Positions 1-7,381 of a stretch of 15,836 bases of DNA are shown here, one piece after another; the stretch's first letter is position 1; each line of letters begins with the position of its first letter. Source of the stretch: Nitrospirota bacterium. Lineage in GTDB: Bacteria > Nitrospirota > Nitrospiria > Nitrospirales > NS-4. The stretch covers positions 1-15,836 of the forward strand of contig VBOK01000126.1 in NCBI GenBank assembly GCA_005877565.1. Reading direction: 5' to 3'. Below the pieces are notes generated by a model, which was not told the origin of the DNA, searched no databases, and worked only from the letters and a program-made list of their open reading frames with translations. The translations under genes and the position numbers were made by a program.

Positions 1-2981
1 CCCCGGCGCATGAGCACATTGGCGAAGTCCACCACCAGGATGCTGTTCGACACGACGATCCCGATCATCATCAAGGTTCCGATCAGCGATTCCAGATTAA
101 CCGAGGTGTCCGTGAGCAGCAGCATCCAGACGACCCCGATAAACCCCAGCGGCACGGCCACCAGAATCACGACCGGGTCGCGATACGAGCGGAACAGCCC
201 CACCATGACGAGATAGACCAACAGAGCTGCAAGCGGCAGCGTCGCGGCGAAACCTCGAATGGTCGCGCGCATGCTGTCGAGTTCCCCTTTCATCACCATC
301 GTCACGTCCTTGGGCAGCGTCACACCGGCCAGCGCGTGCTCAACCCGCCAGGCTACGGTCCCGAGGTCATTGCCAGCCACGCCAAACATCACATCCACAG
401 TGCGCTGCAAGTCGTAATGATCAATCGTCTCTGGGCCGGTTTTCCGCTCCATCGTCACCACATCCTTGAGCAGGACCGGCACCTTATGCCCATCGCCTGA
501 GAAATGCCCGCCTGAAGGCAAGGTGGGCATGCCCGCGAACGGCGTGTTCTGGAGCGAGAAGGTCGAGCCGCCAAGCCGGCCGGAGCCAACCATCGTAATC
601 GGCAGATCGGTGATGCGCGCCCCGACCAGAGGAGTCAACAGGAAGTCTTCAAACCGCGTCAGGTTCTGCTCGGGATATTGGGCCACTACAAAATAGGCGT
701 TGTTGGTCTTGGGGTCGATCCAATACCCTGGGTCGCCGCTGATGTTCGAACTCAATCCCGCGACCACGTCCGCAAGTACCTGTTGCTCGGTCAAGCCCAG
801 CAATCCCGCCTTCACATGGTCCACGTTCAGATGGATCTCCGGATAGTCCATACCCTGCCGCACCCGCACATCGAGTGTCCCAGGAACTGAAGCCACAACG
901 TCACGAATCTTCTTCGCTGTCTCATTCAAATCGGTAAACTTCTCACCACTGACCTTGATATCAACTGGTGCTGGAAGGCCGGCGTTGATGACGTCGCTCA
1001 CCACCCCTCCCGTCTGAAAAGAGAGCTTCATGCCTGGCAAATCACGTCTGAGGTCGGCCCTGATTCGGTTGATGTACTCGTCCGTTCGTCCTGTGTGTCC
1101 CTTGACAAGACTGACCAGGACGAAGGCCTGGTGCGGGCCGGCGACCGGCGTGTACAGCACCATCCACCCTTGCGGCAACCCCACGTTCGACACGATCTGA
1201 TCCAATTCGCCCTGTGGGATGTCCTTGCGGATGATCTCTTCGATGCTCTCCACGATGGCCTCGGTCTTCTCCAACCGGGTGCCTTCTGGCGCGGCCACAT
1301 GCAGGATGAACTCACCGGCGTCCACCTTGGGGAAAAATTCCGTAGCCAAGCGCGGCGCCATTGCCATCGTCCCGGCAAACACCACTACCACTGGGACGAT
1401 GACAAGGGTTTTGTGGCGCAGCCCCCATTGCAGAAACGCTCCATACCCCGCTGCGAAGCGCTCGAAGGAAGTGAAGCGCGAGTCCTTCGCTTCAGGTTCC
1501 GCAAGGGAGTGTCCCTCTGTCCGATGAGTGGCAGCGATGGCAACCGGCGCCACGGTCAGCGATGCTACATACGAGGCGCCCATGGCGTATGCCACCGCCA
1601 GGGCCAGCGGGATGAACAGAAACCGGATCGTGCCGGTGAAGAACATGATCGGCAGATAGACGACCAGAATGCTGACCGTGATGACCAGCAGCGGCAGCGC
1701 GACTTCGCTCGCTCCGTCCGCGGCTGCTTCTCGCACCGACTTGCCCATTTCCATATGACGGTGAATGTTCTCCAGCACGACAATGGAATTGTCCACCAGG
1801 GTGCCGACCGCCAAGGCCAGCCCGCCCAACGTCATGATGTTTATGGTATGGCCCGTGAAGTAGAGCAACACGAGAGCGGCTGTGATCGACAGCGGGATGG
1901 CCAGCGCGATGATGAGCATGGACCTGACACTGCCGAGGAACAGCAGGATCATCACGCAGGCCAGCCCCCCGCCCAACAGCATCTCATGTTGCACGGTCGC
2001 GAGCGCCTGACGGATATAGAGGGATTGATCAAACAGCAGTTTCACCTCCAGATCAGCCGGCAGCCCTTTCAGCTTGGGCAAAGCCTCCCGAACGCCATCG
2101 AGCACGGCCAGGGTGTTGGCGCCCGCCTGCTTGAGGATCGGCACGTACACGGAGCGCCGTCCGTTCACCCGAACAATGTTCACCTGGACCGCCGAGGAAT
2201 CAGCCGCCGTCCCCACATCCTTCAAGTAGATCGGGACTCCATTCATCACCTTCACCGGAAAGTCATTCATCTCCTTGACGAGCGAAACGATGCTATTGCT
2301 GTACACGTTGTAGTCGAAGTCGCCGATCTTGACATTCCCCGCCGGCACCAGGAGGTTTTCGGCGTTGACCGCCTTGACGATCTCGTTCGTGCTGATCCCG
2401 CGCGCCAGCATCTTCTCGCGATTGAGAAAGACCGTGATCTGCCGCACCGCTCCACCGAACGTAGGCGGAAGCGAAACTCCCTGGACCGTGCCCAACTGCG
2501 GGCGGACTGAGAAATAGGCGATGTCGCGAACCTCCTTCTCGCTGAGGGTGTTGCTGCTCAAGGTCAGGTTGGCGATCGGCAGGTTCTGCGCGCCAAACTT
2601 GATGATCGTCGGCGGGAACATGCCTTTCGGCATGAACCGGAGAGCCGAATACGCCAGGCTGGTGATCTCGGCCAAGCCGGCGTCGACATTGTAATTGGGA
2701 TGGAAATAGATCTTGATCAGGCTGACGCCAGGTAGCGAGCGGGACTCCATGTGCTCAACGTAGCTGGCCTGAAGGAAAAGCTGCTCGAGCCGAAGCGTAA
2801 CGGCCCCTTCCATCTCTGAAGGACCCATGCCTTTGTAGAAGGTGGCGACCGCCACCACCGGAACGTTGATCTCGGGGAAGATGTCCCGGACCATCTTCTG
2901 GTAGGACACCACCCCCAGGATCACGACGATCAGGCTGATCGCCACCACCGCGTAAGGGTTCTTCAGTGAAGCTCTAACCAT
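1..2981 (-). CDS. RND family efflux pump permease (3' end outside window)
   Basis: The frame is open for 993 codons from an ATG at 2981, preceded by an AGGAT ribosome site; the C-terminus lies beyond base 1. The protein has the RND layout: TM1 at about residues 10-30, a large periplasmic loop with a VRDIFPEINVP-type start, a central membrane block at about 335-480, a second periplasmic loop, and a final membrane block from about 885. The TM4 signature reads LVDNSIVVLENI around residue 397. The family uses proton flux to pump drugs, metals or other solutes out across the inner membrane, together with an adaptor and an outer-membrane channel. No adaptor gene is visible on the chrB side. It resembles the HAE/AcrB side of the family more than CzcA/CusA, but the substrate cannot be assigned. 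Oddity: residues aligned with AcrB Asp408 and Lys940 appear to be Asn398 and Ser978. Confidence 0.93.
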   Translation of the reverse strand, partial: MVRASLKNPYAVVAISLIVVILGVVSYQKMVRDIFPEINVPVVAVATFYKGMGPSEMEGAVTLRLEQLFLQASYVEHMESRSLPGVSLIKIYFHPNYNVDAGLAEITSLAYSALRFMPKGMFPPTIIKFGAQNLPIANLTLSSNTLSEKEVRDIAYFSVRPQLGTVQGVSLPPTFGGAVRQITVFLNREKMLARGISTNEIVKAVNAENLLVPAGNVKIGDFDYNVYSNSIVSLVKEMNDFPVKVMNGVPIYLKDVGTAADSSAVQVNIVRVNGRRSVYVPILKQAGANTLAVLDGVREALPKLKGLPADLEVKLLFDQSLYIRQALATVQHEMLLGGGLACVMILLFLGSVRSMLIIALAIPLSITAALVLLYFTGHTINIMTLGGLALAVGTLVDNSIVVLENIHRHMEMGKSVREAAADGASEVALPLLVITVSILVVYLPIMFFTGTIRFLFIPLALAVAYAMGASYVASLTVAPVAIAATHRTEGHSLAEPEAKDSRFTSFERFAAGYGAFLQWGLRHKTLVIVPVVVVFAGTMAMAPRLATEFFPKVDAGEFILHVAAPEGTRLEKTEAIVESIEEIIRKDIPQGELDQIVSNVGLPQGWMVLYTPVAGPHQAFVLVSLVKGHTGRTDEYINRIRADLRRDLPGMKLSFQTGGVVSDVINAGLPAPVDIKVSGEKFTDLNETAKKIRDVVASVPGTLDVRVRQGMDYPEIHLNVDHVKAGLLGLTEQQVLADVVAGLSSNISGDPGYWIDPKTNNAYFVVAQYPEQNLTRFEDFLLTPLVGARITDLPITMVGSGRLGGSTFSLQNTPFAGMPTLPSGGHFSGDGHKVPVLLKDVVTMERKTGPETIDHYDLQRTVDVMFGVAGNDLGTVAWRVEHALAGVTLPKDVTMVMKGELDSMRATIRGFAATLPLAALLVYLVMVGLFRSYRDPVVILVAVPLGFIGVVWMLLLTDTSVNLESLIGTLMMIGIVVSNSILVVDFANVLMRR

Positions 2982-3061
2982 GCCAGTACATCCTAAAGAA
3001 AAATTCGGAGTGATTCAACGAGAGTCTATCGCCAACCATCAACATAACAACATCGTTTCCT

Positions 3062-4015
3062 CTAACGCCCTGCCAGCCGTGGGCGGCGTGAAAAAGCGGT
3101 GTAGAGACCGTCAAACAACGCAATGCCCCGCGATTCGAGTTCACTGTCTGAGAGCCCTGCCAGCAGCCAACCCTTCAGAATGATGTCAATCCCCTCAGCT
3201 TCAGGTCGCGCATAACGGCCGTCCCGAAGGTCTATGTCATGGACAATCTCCGCGACTACATGCAGAGCGGGCTCATTCAAGTTGAACGCTGAGAGCATCG
3301 TTTCGAATGTGCAGCGATCACCCTTGTGTCCAAATTCGGCGCCTCGCATATCGAATGTGACTTCATCAGGCTGGGGGTCGGTAGAGTAGCGGATCTCAGC
3401 TTTCGGATCGATAAATTGACGAATGAGCCAGGCGCATGCAAGCCGATCCACATGGGGGCGCGGCCGTGTGACCCAGCGCCTGTCTCGGTACTCCGAAAGC
3501 GTGACCGAGGCAACAGCAGAGTCAGACGGGGATCCTTGGCGGAGGGCTTGCTGGAGACCGCGTATCTGTCCGGCGATACCTGCTCCTTCAGGGGACTCGA
3601 AGAAGTCCACCTGAGCCACCTCCGTATACTTTTTTCGTAGCTTCTCCAGGCGCTCCAAGATTTCTGAGTTGTTCTTCGATTTCTTTGCAGCGTGGAGGGC
3701 CTTTTCTACATTTGCCGCCTCTGATTCAATTTCCGAATATTTCTTTCTGCACGAATCACGGAACAGCTCGATGATCTGCGGATCGGTCAGCCCTTCAAAC
3801 CGCTCCACGCGCATCACCACAGCTTCCCCTTTTGCCTGCTGAACCTCCTGCGCCAGCCACTGAAAGGCCTCTATACACTCGTCCCGATCAGGAAGAACAT
3901 AAACCCCAGCCTTAGGGGTGATGGCCCCTGACCGCTGCAACCGACGCCACAACGCGACCCGTGGACTTGAGGACGCCTTGGACGGCAGCGAGTATGAAAA
4001 CACCACCCACCCCAT
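3062..4015 (-). CDS. chrB: ChrB, chromate resistance regulator
   Basis: This 317-residue protein has the two-part ChrB architecture. The N-terminal domain (about residues 1-160) begins VVFSYSLPSK and carries a charged, coiled-coil-like helix at about 93-135. The C-terminal ChrB domain (about 178-305) has the hallmark RPRPHVDRLACAWLIRQF at about 185-201 and FDMRGAEFGHKGDRCTFE at about 221-238. In known chr operons ChrB senses chromate and controls chrA, the chromate exporter. No chrA is present here: the next gene in the same direction is an RND pump, 80 bases downstream with no visible terminator between. The ATG at 4015 lacks a good Shine-Dalgarno match. A strong palindrome lies 33 bases upstream of it, which fits autoregulation, but that is inference. 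Family assignment is firm; the regulated target is not known. Confidence 0.9.
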   Translation of the reverse strand: MGWVVFSYSLPSKASSSPRVALWRRLQRSGAITPKAGVYVLPDRDECIEAFQWLAQEVQQAKGEAVVMRVERFEGLTDPQIIELFRDSCRKKYSEIESEAANVEKALHAAKKSKNNSEILERLEKLRKKYTEVAQVDFFESPEGAGIAGQIRGLQQALRQGSPSDSAVASVTLSEYRDRRWVTRPRPHVDRLACAWLIRQFIDPKAEIRYSTDPQPDEVTFDMRGAEFGHKGDRCTFETMLSAFNLNEPALHVVAEIVHDIDLRDGRYARPEAEGIDIILKGWLLAGLSDSELESRGIALFDGLYTAFSRRPRLAGR

Positions 4016-4039
4016 AATGGTTAAGGAGCTTAACGTATA

Positions 4040-4068
4040 TTGCAGAAATTTGCAACATATGTTACAAA
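4040..4068 (+). promoter_or_regulatory. possible sigma70-type promoter for the 4146-6603 group
   Basis: TTGCAG at 4040-4045 and TACAAA at 4063-4068 are separated by 17 bases, each matching four of six consensus positions. The spacing is ideal but the hexamers are weak. The overlapping palindrome at 4048-4069 would place a bound dimer across the spacer and -10 box, a classical repression geometry. Confidence 0.3.
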
Positions 4069-4069
4069 T
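4048..4069. promoter_or_regulatory. 22-bp palindromic operator candidate between chrB and the 4146 gene
   Basis: Bases 4049-4068 read TTTGCAACATATGTTACAAA. Including the flanking A and T, 10 of 11 base pairs across the centre (4058/4059) are complementary. It lies in the divergent gap and could act on both directions. On the plus strand it sits between and over a possible -35 TTGCAG (4040-4045) and -10 TACAAA (4063-4068). ChrB is the nearest regulator, so it is the first candidate to bind; no binding motif for ChrB was compared. Confidence 0.55.
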
Positions 4070-4132
4070 AATTGTTCAGTCCTTAAGAGTTTCATTTAGC
4101 CAGGGGCAGATAGAGCGAGGAGTTGAGGACAC

Positions 4133-4181
4133 AAAGGAGGTGGACATGAGAAGCGAGGAGCACAAAGGAGCGCCCCCCATG
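4133..4181 (+). promoter_or_regulatory. duplicated ribosome-binding site with two candidate start codons
   Basis: AAAGGAGG at 4133-4140 precedes an ATG at 4146 by 5 bases. A second copy, AAAGGAG at 4164-4170, precedes an in-frame ATG at 4179 by 8 bases. The surrounding bases CACAAAGGAG are identical in both copies, so this looks like a small tandem duplication. The two starts differ by 11 residues at the front of a signal peptide. Confidence 0.6.
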
Positions 4182-4922
4182 CAACGATGGATGCTCGTGA
4201 GGTTCAGCACGACACTGGGTGCCATGGTCCTTGTTTGGACAGCTGGGACGTCTTTGGGCGAGGAAGCCGGACAATTCGGTACTCCGAAAGGCAACGAGGG
4301 CACACGCATCTTCAAGGCCATTGAACATCCTTATTACAGCGGACAGTTTCGCATTACAGGCCAACGGGCCACTCTAGTTGGCAGTATGCGGGATAGTTCG
4401 CCATGGGATCACCTTGATTATGGAGGGAAGCACCTGCAGCCCGTCCAAGGGACCATCGAGATCGATGTTAATGAGCTGACTAACTCGGGGAAAGTTGTGG
4501 CGGAGTTTGTCGAAGAAACGGATCGGTACCTTATCGTGTTCGACCGCTTTGCAGCATCAAAGCCCTATCAGGACGGTGGCATTGCAACTCGCGTTTATGA
4601 GCATGGCGATTCGGGCAACGGGGATCCGCTATACCCTAAGACCTGGCTATACCTTTCTGGATGGGGCAAGGCGGTTGTCTATAAGAATGGGCAGCTCCTT
4701 TACAAAGACTACGACGCCCATTTCATGCTGATGGAGCGTACGCGCGATCCCAAGACACATGAGGTACACTACCCTGTGAAGCGCACACTTCCTGGAGGAG
4801 AGACTGATCCTGCAGGAATGGAGATCGACCTCTGGGTTCGCTCTAAGGAACAAAACACCAAGAACTTCCCGCCCTTCGAGACCTTCGTTCACCTTTACTG
4901 GGAGGAAGTGACCTGGCGGTAG
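4146..4922 (+). CDS. secreted protein of unknown function
   Basis: From the ATG at 4146 the protein is 258 residues long. It begins with a charged n-region, a hydrophobic stretch (about residues 22-34, FSTTLGAMVLVWT) and a likely signal-peptidase cleavage region around GTSLGEEAG. A start at 4179 would give a more compact signal peptide and also has a good ribosome site. The mature part looks beta-rich with many aromatics and no recognisable catalytic or metal-binding motif; it ends HLYWEEVTWR. I do not recognise the family. It is the first gene of a plus-strand group with the broken gene at 4946 and the transporter at 5539, divergent from chrB, and is probably exported to the periplasm or cell surface. 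Confidence 0.75.
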   Translation: MRSEEHKGAPPMQRWMLVRFSTTLGAMVLVWTAGTSLGEEAGQFGTPKGNEGTRIFKAIEHPYYSGQFRITGQRATLVGSMRDSSPWDHLDYGGKHLQPVQGTIEIDVNELTNSGKVVAEFVEETDRYLIVFDRFAASKPYQDGGIATRVYEHGDSGNGDPLYPKTWLYLSGWGKAVVYKNGQLLYKDYDAHFMLMERTRDPKTHEVHYPVKRTLPGGETDPAGMEIDLWVRSKEQNTKNFPPFETFVHLYWEEVTWR

Positions 4923-4945
4923 TCATCAGCAAAGGAACTAAACCA

Positions 4946-5478
4946 GTGAAGCTTCCAGTGCGATTAGCGGTGTGGTTGATCCTAACAGTTTCAGCTGTGC
5001 TGGCCGTATCGGCCGTGGCTGAGGACTCTATCCGTCTGTGGAACTTTGATGGGGATCCCCCAGGTGCTCTACCAAAGACCTGCTGATCAATGGGATCATG
5101 GCTTCCGATGTAGATCTTCAGGTTTCCTTTCTGCCGATTGAGGGAAAAGGGGATATGGGGGGAGGCCTCATTTGGCGAGCCGCCGATGACCGGAACTATT
5201 ATCTGACAAGGGCTAATCCACTGGAGCAGAACATCCGGATCTATCGCGTCGTCAAAGGGATTCGACACTTGTTACAAAACTTCGACCAGACGATCCATCT
5301 AAATCAGTGGCACGCGCTGCACGTGGTCAATCGTGGATGTCAAATCAAAGTGCTTTACGATGAGAAGCCAGTTTTTGATCTTTGCGATCAGACGTTCACG
5401 ACAGGCCGTATTGGACTCTGGACGAAGTCAGATGCCGTGACCTACTTCGATGACCTCCAGCTGAATGCTTTGAAGTAA
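4946..5478 (+). pseudogene. broken gene for a secreted jelly-roll-like protein (frameshift, probable internal deletion)
   Basis: A GTG at 4946, with AAAGGA nine bases upstream, opens a frame encoding a signal peptide (VKLPVRLAVWLILTVSAVLAV) and then SIRLWNFDGDPPGALPK, before a TGA at 5084-5086. Coding continues in another frame, open from 5050, as ASDVDLQVSFLPIEGKGDMG with RIGLWTKSDAVTYFDDLQL near its end, to the TAA at 5476. That second part resembles the lectin/glucanase-like (DUF1080, LamG-like) fold. As I recall them, intact relatives have some tens of residues between the FDGD..PGALPK start and the SDxDLQVSF strand; here they are almost adjacent. An ATG at 5098 could start a 126-residue remnant, but it would lack a signal peptide and a clear ribosome site. 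Deletion plus frameshift is therefore the best reading. Confidence 0.65.
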
Positions 5479-5538
5479 TGTTGTTTGCTCGCCCTCTGGT
5501 TGCAAAGCCATCCTGAAAAGAGTAATACCACCTCCTTG

Positions 5539-6603
5539 ATGACACCAGCCATAACGGGGGCCGCTTTCGGACTGGGAGCAGCCTTTCTGTTTGGCATCAG
5601 CACCCCCCTAGCCAAAATGCTTCTACAGGAGAGCCATCCTCTCCTGATCGCCGGATTGCTGTATCTAGGAGCCGGTTTGGGTCTTTTTGCCTTTGAGTTT
5701 TTTCGGGGAAGCTCGACGCGCAACATAGAACCCAGACGGGAGACGCCGCTGCGCTTTGAAGATCTTGGATTGATCTTCGGAATCCTTGTGACGGGAGGAA
5801 TTCTCGGTCCGGTTCTAATGCTCTATGGCCTTCAGCGCCTCTCTGCAGTCCCCGCTTCTCTTCTGCTTAATCTGGAAGCCCCCTTGACCGTTCTTTTGGC
5901 CGTAACTTTCTTCGGCGAACATCTCGGACGCCGAGAAGCAGTCGCCATATTCCTCATCGTGACAGGCGCTGGAGTACTTGGTTATAGCCCTGGTGCGATG
6001 GAGGCTGATTGGGTCGGTGCCGGAGCTATTGCAGTTGCTTGCTTGTTCTGGGCCATTGACAACAATCTGACGCAACGTTTGTCGTTGAGAGACCCTATTA
6101 CGATTGTTCGATTCAAGACACTCACAGCTGGAACCTGCACATTGGCCCTCGCGATCGTCTTCGGCCAAAAACTTCCCTCTCCGTCCATATTGATGTACGC
6201 GCTCGCGCTCGGATTCGTGAGCTACGGAGTGAGTGTGGTGCTCGATGCATACGCGCTTCGGATGCTCGGCGCGGCACGTGAAGCGGCGTATTTTGCGACC
6301 GCACCGTTTATCGGAGCCGTAACCTCCATTCCTCTGCTGGGCGAACGTTGGCATTCTGCCGATGTCTGGGCATCCGGCATCATGGGTGTCGGCGTGCTCC
6401 TTCTGCTATCCGAGCATCATAGCCACGTGCACATTCACGAGGAGATGGAACACGACCATAGTCATGTACATTCCGATCATCATGATCATCAAAATGACGA
6501 GCATGTGAATACCGGAGAGCCTCATGCTCACCTCCATCGACACTTGCCTCTCGCTCATGATCACCCTCACCTGCCTGAGCTACATCACCGCCACAGACAT
6601 TAG
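5539..6603 (+). CDS. EamA/DMT-family transporter with histidine-rich C-terminal tail
   Basis: From the ATG at 5539 the protein has 354 residues: two EamA repeats (about 7-146 and 155-288), predicting about ten membrane helices, then a soluble tail of about 64 residues containing 24 histidines, ending HHRHRH. The drug/metabolite transporter superfamily exports small solutes across the inner membrane. The tail suggests binding of Zn, Ni, Co or Cu ions, either as substrate or as a sensor. I recall similar tails ending in GEPHxHxHRH...HHRHRH in other bacterial EamA proteins, so it looks like a conserved subfamily rather than a chance extension. A TTG start at 5485 would add 18 non-hydrophobic residues and has no better ribosome site, so the ATG just before the first helix was chosen. 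It is the last gene of the group divergent from chrB. Confidence 0.85.
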   Translation: MTPAITGAAFGLGAAFLFGISTPLAKMLLQESHPLLIAGLLYLGAGLGLFAFEFFRGSSTRNIEPRRETPLRFEDLGLIFGILVTGGILGPVLMLYGLQRLSAVPASLLLNLEAPLTVLLAVTFFGEHLGRREAVAIFLIVTGAGVLGYSPGAMEADWVGAGAIAVACLFWAIDNNLTQRLSLRDPITIVRFKTLTAGTCTLALAIVFGQKLPSPSILMYALALGFVSYGVSVVLDAYALRMLGAAREAAYFATAPFIGAVTSIPLLGERWHSADVWASGIMGVGVLLLLSEHHSHVHIHEEMEHDHSHVHSDHHDHQNDEHVNTGEPHAHLHRHLPLAHDHPHLPELHHRHRH

Positions 6604-6668
6604 TGAGGCCGAGGCCTCGGCTGAGGGTCAAGGTTAACCATGATTTACATGCCGTGAAATCGGTGGAA

Positions 6669-6698
6669 CCGGCCGTCGGATACAGTTGCGACTGCCGG
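6669..6698. other. imperfect hairpin downstream of tRNA-Glu
   Basis: Arms 6669-6678 and 6689-6698 pair at 9 of 10 positions around a 10-base loop. It lies just past the 3' end of the minus-strand tRNA-Glu and 65 bases after the transporter gene. There is no uridine run on either side, so it may be a processing or stability element rather than an intrinsic terminator. Confidence 0.35.
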
Positions 6699-6713
6699 CA
6701 CAACAAGCGCGGG

Positions 6714-6791
6714 TGGTGGTCCCAACGGGATTTGAACCCGTGTTTATGCCTTGAGAGGGCACCGTCCTAGGCCAGGCTAGACGATGGGACC
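6714..6791 (-). tRNA. tRNA-Glu (anticodon CTC)
   Basis: On the minus strand the gene starts GGTCCCA at 6791 and pairs this with TGGGACC at the 3' end. The anticodon stem GTGCC/GGCAT encloses the loop CTCTCAA, giving anticodon CTC (reads GAG). The T arm is ACGGG-TTCAAAT-CCCGT and the discriminator is A at 6717. The CCA end is encoded at 6714-6716. The D arm GTC/GAC is closed by a large loop containing the conserved GG. It supplies the substrate for the GltX encoded nearby. Confidence 0.95.
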
Positions 6792-6873
6792 CCTGGTCGT
6801 GTCGACGTTGAGAGGAGTGTGAAACAGCGGAACCTTAACGGAAAGATTGCCGCCTTGTCAATCCCATCCGTCC

Positions 6874-6903
6874 TTGCGCAGATAAGCTGCCACCTGCTAT
6901 AAG
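6874..6903 (+). promoter_or_regulatory. possible promoter of the ferredoxin gene
   Basis: An extended -10 element, TGC-TATAAG (hexamer 6898-6903), lies 18 bases after TTGCGC (6874-6879). It is about 48 bases upstream of the ferredoxin start. The extended TGn compensates for a four-of-six -35 match. No clear IscR-like site was seen here. Confidence 0.35.
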
Positions 6904-6950
6904 GTGAAGCATCCGCGGTTATTCTCGGTGACGTAGGAGACTGCCACGAC

Positions 6951-7373
6951 GTGGGCGGAACCAATCCGTATATTGAAAAACCGGAAGTCGAGTTACCGAA
7001 GAAGGCGTACAAGATCACCTTCCGGAAACCGGACGGTCCGCCCATCGTGTTTGAGGTGGATCCGAGCAAACTCCCGTACGGTCCGACAGGCCTTCCCGGC
7101 AGCATCCTGGATATCGCGCTCAATGGAGGAGCCGGCATTGATTTGGAGCATGCATGCGGTGGAGTCTGCGCCTGCTCGACCTGTCACGTGAAAATCGTCA
7201 AGGGGCTGGAGTCCTGTAATGAACCTACGGACGACGAGCTCGATCAACTCGATGAAGCACCGGATATCGGATTAAACTCCCGCCTGGGTTGCCAATGCGT
7301 GCCGAACGGGAGCACGGATATCGAAATCGAGATCCCAGCCTGGAACAAGAACCTCGTCAAGGAAGGACATTAA
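6951..7373 (+). CDS. fdx: ISC-type [2Fe-2S] ferredoxin
   Basis: This 140-residue protein belongs to the adrenodoxin/Fdx group that donates electrons during Fe-S cluster assembly on IscU. The cluster ligands are C69, C75, C78 and C114 (C-x5-C-x2-C then 36 positions on), the same spacing as in E. coli Fdx. Extra cysteines occur at 73, 89 and 116. The N-terminus has about 20 residues more than E. coli Fdx and starts at a GTG, with AGGAG at 6935-6939. In the E. coli isc operon fdx lies between hscA and iscX; here it is about 2.4 kb upstream of iscR and separated by gltX. Its 3' end is 8 bases from that of a convergent oxidoreductase, a plausible reductase partner. An alternative role as a general low-potential ferredoxin cannot be excluded. 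Confidence 0.9.
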   Translation: MGGTNPYIEKPEVELPKKAYKITFRKPDGPPIVFEVDPSKLPYGPTGLPGSILDIALNGGAGIDLEHACGGVCACSTCHVKIVKGLESCNEPTDDELDQLDEAPDIGLNSRLGCQCVPNGSTDIEIEIPAWNKNLVKEGH

Positions 7374-7381
7374 CGCTCCCC

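Noticed and set aside
1095..2510. Long plus-strand open frame of 471 codons
   Set aside because: It lies opposite the RND gene, has low-complexity His/Arg/Gln-rich composition and no family resemblance; it is a by-product of GC-biased codons.
4021..4033. Inverted repeat TTAAG-GAG-CTTAA
   Set aside because: Only five base pairs with a three-base loop; too short to separate from chance next to the much stronger palindrome at 4048-4069.
5485..5538. TTG start adding 18 residues to the EamA transporter
   Set aside because: No better ribosome site, and the added residues are not part of the first membrane helix; ATG at 5539 fits the family start.
6669..6698. Intrinsic terminator for tRNA-Glu or the transporter
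   Set aside because: The stem is good but no uridine run follows on either strand; kept only as a hairpin.
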